Shown in pieces: positions 51,560 through 63,169 of a stretch of 64,000 nt of DNA (position 1 is its first letter; every line of letters begins with the position of its first letter). A program made the position numbers and the translations under genes. The notes beneath the pieces were generated by a model, which did no database searches, had not been told where the DNA came from, and saw nothing but the letters and a program-made list of their open reading frames with translations. Source of the DNA: Heligmosomoides polygyrus polygyrus (Eukaryota; Nematoda; Chromadorea; Rhabditida; Heligmosomidae); contig OX377204.1 in NCBI GenBank assembly GCA_947396885.1, forward strand, positions 43,325,139 to 43,389,138, given 5' to 3'.

Positions 51560-54500
51560 GAGTAGCGTGAGCAAAGACTAAAGTTTCTGACGCTTCCGTC
51601 CTTTCCGACGAAGAAAATCCACACACTTGAACGTGTGCTCTCCGAATCCCTTAATGCCTCTATGCGAAACGGAAACCCTTCCCACGATGGTGTGATTAGC
51701 AACTCGAACGATCAAAACGAAACAAAAAGACAACGGCCCTGCGGCCGAACGGGCTGACCGGTGTCGAGGGTTGGCGAGGAATCCGAGACTGACTTGGAAC
51801 AAGCGCCGCGGGGGGTCGGCAGTGGCGCGGTACGGTTCCCGCCATACTTCGCCATGGCCGAGGCCCGTCCGAAGGAGATTGAGAGGTGATCGCTGCGGAT
51901 CACCTCTCAACCTCGTTCGGACGGGCCTCGGCCATGGCGAAGAGAATGTCCAGGGAAAAGGGCACTCCGAAAGAAGAGGGTGCTGATTATAAGAGAAATA
52001 TCGACACCGATCGACACTCGGGGTGACATGGACGCTGGACTCGGACTTGACACGACTAGATTTTTGTCTTATGTCGGTGAAAAGGAGCGGCTACGCTCTG
52101 TTGTTATATCCGGCGTCGCAGAGTCCAGTGCTAGTAAATCCGCTGATAGAGCGATGCACGACTTCGACTTTGTTAAAAGTGTTCTTGATCATCTTGAAGT
52201 GGAGTGTATTCCCCAACTGACCTATAGGCTTGGAAACCCGATTGAAGGCCGACCACGCCTTTTGAAAGTTGTTCTCACTAATACCAGTCTTTGATTATAC
52301 GGATGGCTTCCAGGTTACACTCTCTCATCCAGAGGCGTTTACATACGCCCTTACTTAACCAAGGAAGAGGGAGAGTAATCATAAAGCCAAGTTAGCATAT
52401 CGGAATTCTCCTGGTGCAGCTATTCCAACCTCTCAAGCCGCTCATCTTAGCGCGTCATCGGTAAACTAGTAGGTTATCCTCAGACACCAGCTCTCAATTG
52501 TCTTTACTGTAATATACGCTCCATACAGAAAAATATCCTCACACCAAAGTTTGCCATTCAAAGACTTAGCTGTGACGTTATTGTTATTACTGAATATTGG
52601 CTAAATGAGGCAACCGACTTACTACCCATTCTAGGAAATCTCTATGATTTTTACTATTTGAGATTTTACAGGGCTCACAGAAGTGGTGGTGGTGTACTCA
52701 TTCTTATTAGGCTTCGTATTTCTTTTGAGCTAATATGGAGAGAATCAGTTCGAGATGGTTTCGAAATACTGTGTTGCGATTTGAAATTAGTAGAAACCAC
52801 ATTAAGACTTGTTACAATTTACAGGACTCCCAGCGCGTTTATATCGACCACAATTCAGCTCATTAAGATAATTAGTGATGTCTGCTCCTGCAAGTCACAA
52901 TGCATTATTTTGGGTGACTGCAATCCCGATATAGACTGGTCGCAACCAGACCCCCTTAGAGGCTCTATGACGCCATGATGCTTTATGGATATGTGTAAAT
53001 CATACAAGCTCCACCAGAACGTTTTGACCTACCTGTTACGAAACAGTGCTTGACTTAATACTCAGTAGTCAGGTCTGGTTAAAAACATTGTCTTAGGCCA
53101 CCAATAGGATCTAGTGACCATTTGATCACCACGATCAAGCTTGAGTGTTTTGTAAGAAAAGCATCATACCGGTTAAGGAGATCATCTAGTAAGGCCAGTT
53201 ACAACCGCATCGGTTAGTATTTGCTGTCTCTAGATTGAAGAACACTGCTAGAGGAACATTCTAGCGTCAATGACAAATACGAATTCTTTTTGGCTCTTCC
53301 GCACAAATGCATTGAAGAGTTCGTTCGTATTGAAGAGATTCCCTTAAACATCAGCAACCTTCCTTCCCATCTGTTCAGGCTTTTTAAGCAAAAACTCAAA
53401 GCGTGGCTGATGCCCCAACACCACCCATCACTACGTCACTTACACCGTTTCAAAAAGTTAAAAAACGATTTTGATCGACGTTTGGATAGGTGTAATAGGT
53501 ATGTTAAAAGAAGATTTCTTGTAGGTTCTAAGCAAACACCATATTATAAATTGTTAAATGCCGTACTAAAGCGTCCCGAGAGAATACTCCCCTTAAAAGA
53601 AGGAAACACAGCATTAACGGACTTCGAGAAGATCTGCATGCTAGCTGAGCACCTTCGAAAGTCTTTTTCGGATTTCAGGGTAACTGTCAACTCTCCTACC
53701 GTTGCTGTTACTCCCCTCAGTATAGAGGACACGGTCTGGTTTTATGAACAAGAGCTCTGCAATGCATTATGTGCTTTATCTAGCTCGTATGCCATTACTT
53801 CATGTTGACATTACAATTTCGTACCCTTTGAAAATATATGTAATGGTAGCTACATACAAGGTGAAGTACCGATGGAAACAGGCATTTGTAACACTGATTC
53901 CTGAGAAAGCGCTTATCATTTAGCTTCCAATTACCGGCCTACTAGTATTACTTCTGTATTTTCCAGTGTTTGAGAAAAAGTTGAAATCTGCTCTTGTGTT
54001 CTACCTGGATTCGAATTCTCTAATTCCCAATGAACAGCATGGGTTTCGAGCAAGGAGATCCATTGAAACCTTGATGTTATCAGCGATGAATGATTGGACT
54101 CAAGCCATTGCTCAGAAAGTCAACGTTGACGTCATTTACTTTGAGTTCATGGAAGCCTTCAATATGGTTCCTTTGAACAAACTCATAACCAAACTTGCGG
54201 ATTAAGGATTTCATACCAGAATCACCAAGTGGATAAAACATTTTGTAATCGATAGGCCGTTTCAAGTACAAGTAAATTAATCATTCTCAGAATCTTTCCA
54301 GTAACTAGTGGTGTTCCTCAGGGAAGCTTTTGTGGCCGGTTCTCTTCACTTTCTATACTGCTGAAATTCTCTCCCTGATTAGTCGCTATGGTGTTGCTGC
54401 AAAATGTTTGCAGATGACATGAAAATTTATATGGGCAATAAACACGATTGCAGATTGGGCAGCGAAATGGATCCTTCCTCTATCAGGATAAAAATCCCAA

Positions 54501-55290
54501 GTGTTCCACATTGGATAGCAGATTAACAGAAAGAGTTACAACCTTAATGGGATGCAGCTCAGTAGCCCAACTACTATATGTGACTTAGGATTCGTATTTG
54601 ACCCAAATCTTTCATTCCGGAAACACTGTGAACTTATAGCGAAAAAAAACTGATCGTGTTGTCCACTCTATATTCAAATCTCTACGCACCTAAATCACCT
54701 ACACATTTAGTGTTTTCCTATAAGACGTATGTTAGGCCGATATTAGGGTGTGTCACGACTGTATTCAGTCCAATGTGCAATCAAGAAATCACCAGGCTAG
54801 ACTCCGTTCAAAATAGCTTCACAAGAAAGTTTACGATATGACTTCATGGTTTTGATTACTCCACCATCCCTTCAGCATACACTCGGAATAAAATGTTTAG
54901 TCTTGCCTACGCTTTCGTTTCGCAGGAAAAGAAACGACTTAATCATGATTTACAAGATGGTGAATGGTATGAATAACCTTTCACTCAGGGAATTTTACTC
55001 TGTCTCTCCATCTAACACTAGGGGTCGATAGTGGAAGATAATTGTTCCTAGAGCAAAATGTAATACCAGAGCAGCTTTTTTCACTAGTCGTGCTGGCAGC
55101 GAATTCTTGAAGTTCTCCAAAAATATTACTTTACCTAGCACTATAAGGCAATTCAGAACACACGTTGAGCGGTATCTCCAAGAGGATTCCTTTTTTATTA
55201 TAACCAGAGATCTGAGGCACGATTATTATTGCGAACAAATCGCAGCAAAAGCTACCATGGTGCATAATTTGCTCAGGGTCTTACGATTAG
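51560..55290 (+). mobile_element. degenerate CR1/Jockey-type LINE
   Basis: The plus strand shows an ORF1 part (LRSVVISGVAESS near 52100, YRLGNPIEGRPRLLKVVL near 52240), an APE endonuclease (GGGVLILIR near 52690, IILGDCNPDIDW near 52910), and a reverse transcriptase (NEQHGFRARRSIETLM near 54030, VDVIYFEFMEAFNMVPLNKL near 54125, GVPQGSF near 54310, FADDMKIY near 54410). A C-terminal region with SYKTYVRPILG (near 54718) runs to about 55290. Stops and frameshifts interrupt every domain. A 44-bp foldback sits inside its 5' part at 51848-51941. Confidence 0.8.
51848..51941. repeat. 44-bp inverted repeat, 6-nt loop
   Basis: 51848-51891 and 51898-51941 are inverted copies with few mismatches (TTCGCCATGGCCGAGGCCCG outermost, GAGAGGTGATC innermost). 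Confidence 0.9.
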
Positions 55291-55349
55291 TTACTAGAAA
55301 TACCAAGTCGTCATCACAGCGTTCAAATGTTTCGTTAGGCCTCTCCTCT

Positions 55350-55527
55350 CCTCTCGAATTCATCAACGACTTACAGAGATTTAACGGAAAAATTAAAACC
55401 GAAATTCCTAAAAAAACGCGAATTAACGCGGCTTATCAACAGGCGATATGGGTAAATGTTGGCGTTATCAGGATATTTGGCAGTAATTTCTCCATTAAAT
55501 CTCTGTAGCTCGTTGATCAATCTGGCC
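55350..55527. mobile_element. foldback MITE, CCTGG family, copy 3
   Basis: Inverted ends AATTCATCAACGACTTACAG and CTCTGTAGCTCGTTGATCAA are followed on the right by CCTGG (55528-55532). The left flank has diverged from the consensus. Same family as 6084-6258. Confidence 0.7.
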
Positions 55528-55532
55528 CCTGG

Positions 55533-55795
55533 TGCCGCATTCATCATCGACTTACAGAAATTTAACAGAGAAAATACAGCCGTAATCCCTGATAGCGCGG
55601 ACTATCAAGCGATATGGTGAGCAATATAAGCAGGGGCCGTATGCTCGACTACCCCGAGTCTACCCCGATGGGGGATCGGTGTGTGATAAGATATGCTGAT
55701 ATTGATTGATTTTCCCCGACGAGGGAGCACGAGCAACGGCCGAAGGAATTTGGGCCATATGATTAAATTGCTGTAAGTCATTGATGAATCTAGCC
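55533..55795. mobile_element. foldback MITE, CCTGG family, copy 4
   Basis: Begins directly after the CCTGG shared with copy 3 (55528-55532) and ends before a second CCTGG (55796-55800). The ends carry GCATTCATCATCGACTTACA and the inverted partner TGTAAGTCATTGATGAATCT. The interior has ACTACCCCGAG and CCCCGATGGGGGATCGG hairpins. Confidence 0.75.
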
Positions 55796-55800
55796 CCTGG

Positions 55801-57059
55801 AGTATGACGCGGTGATTTGTAATCCATCGAAGAAGAAAACCATACAGAAGCCTGAAGCTGTATAGAGCTCTTTCACAAGAGAACTGATCATCCGCGTGCA
55901 GGGTTTCGTATTCGGTTACCTTTAGTGCGCAATCGCATTTTCGGCCTTCATTCACTTACAGAAGGCGTAAATTTGACTTGGCATGGCTTTACAAAATTCT
56001 GCATGGCCATTGTGACTTGAACATAAATGGGTTTCGCACATCGAGAAGGGTTGATCACCAGAGGCAGTTCTCTTAAGTTCGTTCACCTGAAAGCAAGATC
56101 AAAATGCCGAGCTCACTATTTCCCTGTGAGAGCTGATTGGGATTACTTGAAGTTGTTCAAAAGAGCCACCATTTCTGTCATTCTTTCATCATTTGAAGTC
56201 GTATTGGACCGCTGGCTTAGACTGACTTAATTCTCACAACTCCCTATTTCACCTGTTTATCTTGAGTTTCTATGTTATCTATTGCATCATCTATCGATTC
56301 ATGCGTTTATTTCACATGATAACTTCGTCCGCCTTTCACCGTTGGTCCTGTGTATATCACATAAGCGGAAATATCAATGAGAAGATATACGCAAAGGTGA
56401 AGTTTGGAGGGATGAGGGTTGCAATCCCTTCCCCTTAGTCTGTCCTAGACAAAGGTCACGACCCCCTCGTAAATCATATTCGGGCGGTCCGCGAGCAAGC
56501 GATTGGCTCGCAGCCGACCCAAACAGGAGTCTGCTCCATCACCTCGGCTCGGACGGTACGTCCGCTAATAACTATATTATCACTGAACCACCAACGTCTC
56601 GAAAGGGGTACGAATTCGACAGTTGGCTTAACCCGCCACATAGTCTATCACACGACAATCAGCTTAGTAAATTAAAAGAGGAAATTTACGAAATCCAGGT
56701 TTCTCTGTACCATATTGAAAACAACACGTCACATCCGATTCTACAAGGAAAATGTGTCGCCATCTCGACTCTATATGAACCTCAGCATCGAAAATCTGGT
56801 AGCGACGTTTAGACCAAGCTCCCACAGAGCTTTACAGAACTTTATTGGCTAACGCTTTAGCGGTATCGCCTTCGAGAAAGATGAAGCCAAAATGTGGCTA
56901 CGGCATCAGGCGTCGCCTCAACCTCGGAAATTCACAACCTTTCGATCACGTGGTCAATAGAAAGATCGAAGCTTAGGAAGCTGGACAGAGCAATCGAACA
57001 GTAGCAGGGCCGTTCGCAGGACAGAAGCGCCCCAATCAGAATGCCAACCTGATTTAGGG
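55801..57059. other. unassigned DNA
   Basis: No recognised gene, RNA or strong repeat. Short open frames on both strands only. Confidence 0.35.
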
Positions 57060-57412
57060 CTTGAGCTCTTATGTTATATAGAGGTACTCCGGTTATTTTG
57101 AGGTCTTCGTCGTGAATCTAAAGCGCCTCCGGGGTCTTGCGGGCGGGCTTCGCCTGCCAGTAGCTTGGCGCTGATCTCAAAGTCCTCGCCCGTATGCCCG
57201 TAGACTTTATGGTGATCGACTGCAGTAGACGTCCTGAACTTGCCTAGCCGTTGTGGTGTTCCTTGACCCAAATATGTTGGTGTAGCCCCATCTCAGCTAT
57301 ATATTCCTCGCAGCAGTTCTGACAGCTAATGACGTATACTACACCTGATACGGTGTAGTCCCCTTCCCTGCCATATTGACAAAAAGGGGTGGCACCATAA
57401 CAAAATGGTATA
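57060..57412 (-). mobile_element. Penelope endonuclease fragment, second copy
   Basis: On the minus strand, QYGREGDYTVSGVVYVISCQ, then CEEYIAEMG and VKEHHNG before a stop, followed in another frame by ARKTPEALDS and RRRPQNN. This has the layout of the GIY-YIG nuclease of Penelope elements (VVYxI, YI, Arg/Lys-EH, and the final Glu-Ala-x-x-x-Arg). It is diverged from the copy at 43 kb. A weak inverted match (CTVCPYGSENYTV, plus strand, about 57676-57712) hints at another inverted arm. Confidence 0.65.
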
Positions 57413-58159
57413 GGAAAGCTACCAGCAAGAACATTATAGTGCCTTTTCTCGCACGCTAATTACATGAAGCGAGTTCTAGTGAAAAACATGTTTCGAGCCA
57501 AACTCTGGTATCCAGCGGGGAAGAGGGACGTCAAGCATCAAGAAAGCTGACACAAGAAGTTGCGGCCAGCAACGGATATAAGCCCCACATTACATTTACA
57601 GCGATACGAAAGTCCTTCCGGGAACAAAGTAGGAGCAGGCGCCTTAGGATTGTCTCCGTGTCACCCCAGTTGCACTGTTTGCCCATATGGCAGTGAAAAC
57701 TACACGGTACCTCATTACCTATCAGAGCTCAATCAAAACGCCCTAAAAAATAAATATGTGGCGTTGAATGAGAGGAGCTGTCTCTGATCTGAGTAGTTCA
57801 GAAGTTTCAATGGCGCAAACGCTAGCCTCGTTCCGTATGGCCATTTTCAGTGGAATCAGAAGTCTTGGGAGATGGCGACCCTTCAACAAGCCCAGGTGGC
57901 TATCACAAGAATTTATCGGCTCACCGCTCAAACAGCTTCGCTTGTTGGGCAAGACCAGCAAAGCTTGAGGAGGAACACCGCACAAACTGATCGCCGCGAA
58001 AGCCCAAAGACGAGTGGACACCTACAAAACCGCTAGAAATCTTTGCAGGCTAATGCCATTCTTGAATGGATGTGATCTTGAGAGATCCATCTTTCAGCAC
58101 CTGATCGCAATAACCAGTGGCTGGGTCATGGAGAGGATGCGATGTTCTGCTATACACCT
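57413..58159. other. unassigned, possibly mobile-element derived
   Basis: Apart from the short Penelope-like plus-strand match noted above, a plus-strand stretch near 57860-58020 reads MATLQQAQVAITRIYRLTAQ, which could form a coiled coil; no domain is recognised. Confidence 0.3.
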
Positions 58160-58780
58160 AGAGGTTAGTATAGTTGTGTTTATTCAACTGTTCAAATAGT
58201 TACTCGAGCAAATTATTCAAATAATTCCTGATTTTCAAGTTCTCGAAACTTCCCGATTTTCGACTTCCGTTTAAAATCAAATATTCGAAAGCCAGAAAGT
58301 TTCAAATTCAAAGAATACAATGTAATAAACTATTCGAATAATTATTCGAATAGTTGTGTAAGCACAACTATAGAAGTTAGTGCTTACATTAATCCGTGTG
58401 TTACGCTGTGAGTTTCGCGCAAGCAAAACAGCCCCGGCCTGGCCCACTCACAGTCATGCCAGTATTCGGCTCACAATTACTGAGGCGAGGTGGGAAAATG
58501 GTTGGTCACAACAGTTGCGCTTCTGAGAAATTTTACGGAACGAATGAATGAACGAATTTAACCGATATCGAAAAATCTCGCGTGAATGAAGGCACGAAAT
58601 TATTCGCTCATCAATTTTTTCTATTGATCGAGAATCGAACAAGCATCATTTCGCTTATTTGAACATTCGAGTAGTCGAATCATTTGTTCGAGTCAGGTTC
58701 TAGAGTTGAAGATTTGAAGCTTATTCTATGCGAATAAGATTGTTCGATTATTCAAATAACAATTCGTATTACCCAAATCC
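58160..58780. repeat. AT-rich repeat with TATTCGAATA boxes
   Basis: AGTATAGTTGTG (58161-58172) and its complement CACAACTATA (58361-58370) bracket a region with repeated ATTCGAATA and TTCAAATA boxes. Further TTCGA(A) boxes continue to about 58760. Probably an AT-rich MITE plus flanking degenerate copies. Confidence 0.5.
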
Positions 58781-58889
58781 CGAATTTGCCTTGGCAAACT
58801 GTGCAGTCATTCTTCGACCCGCCGCAGCACAGCGCGGCCCTCATGTCAGATCCCTGCACGCTGAATTCTGCCGCCCTAGACACCGCGCG

Positions 58890-60440
58890 GTATGAGAACC
58901 AGTGAGAGGTGCGGAAATCTTAGATTGCACAGTACGTCCTTAATTCCAGTCCAAGGCGACACGAGCACCGCACGCCATGGAGACTGCATGCCTGTACCTA
59001 CAACGCCAGGGCAGTTTCCTCAAAAGTTGGCCTCGCGCTGTTCTGGAAGTGGCCAGAGACATCAAGCTCCGCTGTTCGGACCAACGCTCGGAAGAACGAC
59101 TTACTTATTTGAAAGAGCGGGCACTCCCCACAGCTGGGGAAAAGGTTCCATCCCGTTATGTCTAAGGTCTAGGCTTTCTCACGCATAGAATGGAAATGCA
59201 AGGGGAAGTCCTTTAATCTACAAGCTTGTCATCGGAGGCTTCAATGCAAAAACCGGGATGGTCCTCAAAGGGGGTTATGGAATAGGCAAATTTAGATCTT
59301 GAGGACGGAACGAAATCGTGATTCGTCTCGCTGGGTTTTTATCCGCCTTTTCCATGGAAGCCCTACCCTCGTGAAGAGGGAATGTCGTCGGTGGACATAA
59401 TAATCATCAAAACGACTCAACTAGACCGCATTGTTACCAACCGACTGGATGTTGTTACCAACCGACTGGATGCAGCAAAGTCTAGTAACCGTTCTGCAGT
59501 GGAAGGATCATCGTCTCCTTCGAAGAAGTCCCTGGAAGGAGAGCAGAGACGATCTAGCCAGAAGTGCCGTAGAGATCTTCGTGAACACAGTGCTCCGCTA
59601 TGGTTTGCTGAACGAGGATAAAGCCCTACGCACACTTTTGCGGCAACGCGGCAGCCCTATCTTTAAACCCTACGCACACTTTTGCGGCAACGCGGCAGCC
59701 CTATCTTTGAGCATAGGGCAGAGACGCAGAATCGCCGCGCGAGGCAAGACTACCTCAGCCCGGGCTGCCTCGATGTGTCGCCTACGCGGCAGACGCAGTG
59801 CCATGAGGCAGCAGCAGTAATCCTTCAAGGCATTGTTGCCGCATTGCCGCGTTAGCGATTGAGCGAGGGGGGGAGTGCCGCGTGAACTCTAGCACGCGGC
59901 AGTGGAAGCAGTGTATGCGGCTGTTCTGGCCTCTGCCGCGTACGCGGCTGCCGCAAAACTGTCAGCCCCAAAGGGCTTTAGGCATAGGGCAGAGACGCAC
60001 AATCGCCGCGCGAGGCAAATCTACCCCTACTCCAGACTACCCTTGATGCCTACGCGGCAGGCGCAGTGCGCCAAAGCGGCAGTAGGCAATACATCGAGGC
60101 ATTATTGCCGCTGCAGCCGCTTTGCTGCCGACAATTTTTGTCTGAGCTATAGCTGATCGTGACGAGATCTAGAGTGGAAACTGATAATGATAATGATAAT
60201 GAAACCGGTTTGGCGATGGAGTGGGCGGCAATGCTGAGGACGAGTGCCGCCCACGCGGCAGTTTTGCCTTCTGCGAGGCGGTTTTCTTGCCTGTCGCGTG
60301 CCGCGTTGCCGCAAAAGTGTGCGTAAGGCTTAAGACTCTCACATGCTCCCGTCATAACATGGAATCGATAACCGAGAGGTTCTGCACGAAACTCTCTCGC
60401 TCATCTACTACACCACGTTGCAAAATTATAGATCCACCTT
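58890..60440 (+). mobile_element. RTE-type LINE, second family, interrupted
   Basis: The plus strand holds pieces of an APE endonuclease (CTYNARA near 58998, LEVARDIKLRCSDQ near 59045, GEKVPSR near 59140, YKLVIGGFNAKTGM near 59220), a linker (QRRSSQKCRRDLREHSAPLW near 59550), and MESITERFC (60359) where the same protein resumes after a foldback element at 59622-60330. A 23-bp direct duplication sits at about 59433-59472. Stops and frameshifts are frequent, so the copy is dead. Confidence 0.75.
59622..60330. mobile_element. GC-rich foldback MITE inside LINE, TAA duplication
   Basis: The ends AGCCCTACGCACACTTTTGC and the inverted GCAAAAGTGTGCGTAAGGCT are flanked by TAA (59619-59621 and 60331-60333). 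Removing the element and one TAA restores the LINE frame (NEDKTLTCS). The left end is duplicated in tandem (59622-59661 and 59662-59707), and an AGGCATAGGGCAGAGACGCA-like block recurs inside, so this copy is longer than its relatives. Confidence 0.8.
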
Positions 60441-61859
60441 GACTGATCCACCATAAGTCATAAGTCATAGTGGCAGTGGTCTCCCCTCCAATGCGGTGTT
60501 AATGTTGTGGACTGCTGTCGTCGCTATAGGGCCCGACGCCGCTCGTAGAAGATGATGGCAAGAAAAGCTCTTGTGAAGATAACATTGTGAACCCTACTAA
60601 CAGCATGCGCGACAATATACCTTTTCCAGAAAAGCCTCGAGAATGTTCTACAACTTTAACATGTTAAATCTTCGGCATTGGCAAAGTTTTATATGTTATA
60701 TATATATGTTATGTTATGTATAAAACTGGTGTTTCTCAGATTTCGTATTTGCTTAGGCAGTCTACTTCAGGCAGAAAACAATTTTGTTTTCATGAAAAAA
60801 TGGGAACTTTGAATACTACCCTTAATCGTATCGAAGATCGCAGCAAAGATGCTGTTTTGACTGTAAAATACGCAGAGCCTAAGTTTTTTAGGATACGATT
60901 TCGTTTTCTGACGCTGTTTCCTTCATAAGGAAGCAAATTATTTCCGCGCGAAGTCAGCGCTTCGGTTGGGATTCTATGATGATTCAAAGGGTGCTTCATA
61001 AGAAAATTGTGGAAAAGCGCTTAAGTCTCAGCACTAGCAAACGGTACTCGAAATGCTATAAAGTACAATTTCAGACGCAGGTGACGCTTCCACGGCTAGG
61101 AAAAGGTGTGTTGTGTCCGCGGTATGCACGAAAAATCTGTAGAAATGGAAGCGGTCTTTATTGATTTGAAGACTGCTAGCAGAAAGTCTTTACTTTGAAC
61201 TCTAGAGCGATCATTATTCAAAACTTTAGAAAACTTTAAATGGCTCATTTCTGTGCTCATAAGATGACTTCCTCACTGGTCGGAGCAGCGCGTGACTCTC
61301 CACAACGTCGAAGCCATATCGGGAAAGAAGGACTTGTTGAGGGGCACAAAAATCACGTAAATTGTTACAAAGTCGGGACTGATAAGAAATAAAATATTGA
61401 TGGAGATAGGTGAGGTCGTAAATTTTCGGTAAATATCAAATCCCGCGCTTTATCCTGACCCCTGCCGTAACCACATGCGTCAAATGCGTTACACGCATAA
61501 CATTTAGAATGCTGGTCTAGAGGGTGGACCAGGATCTCTTTCATAATCGGCAGCACTTCCCCAGACATGTTAAAGTCAGATATCTTTCTGCAATGCAACT
61601 GTACATGCATAGCCGTGTGGAACGTCGACACTTTAAAGTTTTCGGTATTTTCTTATGATACCGAAAACGAATGAAAGAAGAAGAAGGATTCTTACACTAG
61701 ACTTGCACGAAAATTAGATGCAGTGGTTACGTAACATTAGGGCACATTTAGGAAGTTGCTCAAATTTCGGGGTCAGCGTGAAACTGCATATCGCCACATT
61801 CATTCACGACTCGTCTCACGTCGTGAGCGGTCGGGTCTGCTTTCGGCTCTGTTGGCGGC
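60441..61859. other. unassigned DNA
   Basis: Possible 3' remnants of the RTE copy at the left edge; otherwise no recognised gene, RNA or strong repeat. Confidence 0.3.
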
Positions 61860-62520
61860 GCGTTCTCTTGCCGGCCATCTATCTCCGACTGCCGTGTATG
61901 GTATTCTTCTGTCATCAGGCGACGTCGTTGCATTGAAGCGTCCATCCATCCCTTGTGGCGGGAGGTGATTATTATTTTACTCGATTCGTTGCGCCACTGG
62001 TAACGGTAAATTTTGTTCGGTTCGTCTGTCGTCTGCGGATCAATAGGTTGATTGGTCGCGATCAGCGGTTGATCTGGCACTGCTTCCTGACTGTTTACCT
62101 GTATCATGCTGTCATCGCCGTGCAGTTCTTCCTCTTCCAGTGAAACGATCGCGTATGAACCAACTGAATTCTCCTGGTTCGACGATTGATCGTCTTCAAA
62201 GTGTTTTGGTCACGGTGGACATGACTCCCTAATGAAGATTTTCCTGGGTGTGGTCACGGAGATTCGTTCCGAGATGGCGGAGCTCGCCAATGTGTTAATA
62301 GCTTGCTTGATTACGTGGAGTGTTTTCCAATATCCGTGTATCGATGGGAATTACTTATCCTATATAGATCAAAGTTGTTTCACCCTCTTCTGTTATCAGA
62401 GTGAGGCGCTTAAGCGGGCACCGCGTTTTCGCTTTTTCTCTCAGAAGGGCATCTATATCCGCCCTTCTTTAACCAAAGAAGAGAGGGAGCGCAGGCGCAG
62501 TGAACGGTTGAGTCGAATCT
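61860..62520 (+). mobile_element. CR1-type LINE ORF1 fragment
   Basis: Near 62232-62520 the plus strand contains EIRSEMAELANVL and later QKGIYIRPSLTKEERERRR, the same ORF1 tail as in the LINEs at 15.2-18.4 and 28.2-31.2 kb. The part to the left may be its 5' end. It ends where an antisense fragment of another LINE begins. Confidence 0.55.
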
Positions 62521-62521
62521 C

Positions 62522-62832
62522 TCGCAATCTTCTTCTTCAGCGTTTGTCCCGCTTCGTCGCGAGGTCCGCTCTTCTGGTGTCATGACGCCACCTTCCCCGG
62601 TCATGCGCTTGATCAGGGTGGACGCCAGTTACTTTCATGTCCGTGTGTAACGTATCCGACCAACGCTGCTCCGGTCGTGCTCTAGGCCGCTTTCCTGACA
62701 CTTCCAACTCAAGACCTATCTTGCGGACGCTGTCTTCCTTTCCACGCGGAACGTGGCCGTACCATCGTAAGCGAGCTTCGCGCATCTTGTCTGCTATCGG
62801 CGCGACACTGAACTTCTGCCGAATAGCATCTG
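62522..62832 (-). mobile_element. LINE 3' fragment, same family as 13.8-15.1 kb
   Basis: On the minus strand ADKMREARLRWYGHVPRGKE and VSGKRPRARPEQRWSDTLH to a stop at 62537 match the C-terminal part of the LINE at 13765-15075. About 310 bp only: a severely 5'-truncated insertion. Confidence 0.8.
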
Positions 62833-63169
62833 CCGAATAGCAGTCGAATCTCTGGCAATAGTCTGCATAATGCGAACTCTACCGTTATACCGCAAGGGAT
62901 GTCATCTGTCCATCATGAATCGGGAAACTGATTCGAGATCGAAGGTCTTTGATGTCTTCTGGTGCTAAACCAATAGGTGTTTTAGCTAATATCAGATCTG
63001 GGGTCAAGAACATTGACAGTCTTCTGTTTTTCCTTTGACTGGTATGGGTTATTCAATTTGGCACCAGATGTAGATGCCAAAATGAGATGTTTTTCTTATT
63101 TCTTTTTCAATTCTTAACCACAGCATCGAACTTTTTGTACCACTTATTAGGATGCCCCTAAAGCGACTC
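62833..63169. other. unassigned DNA
   Basis: No gene or repeat recognised. Confidence 0.3.
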
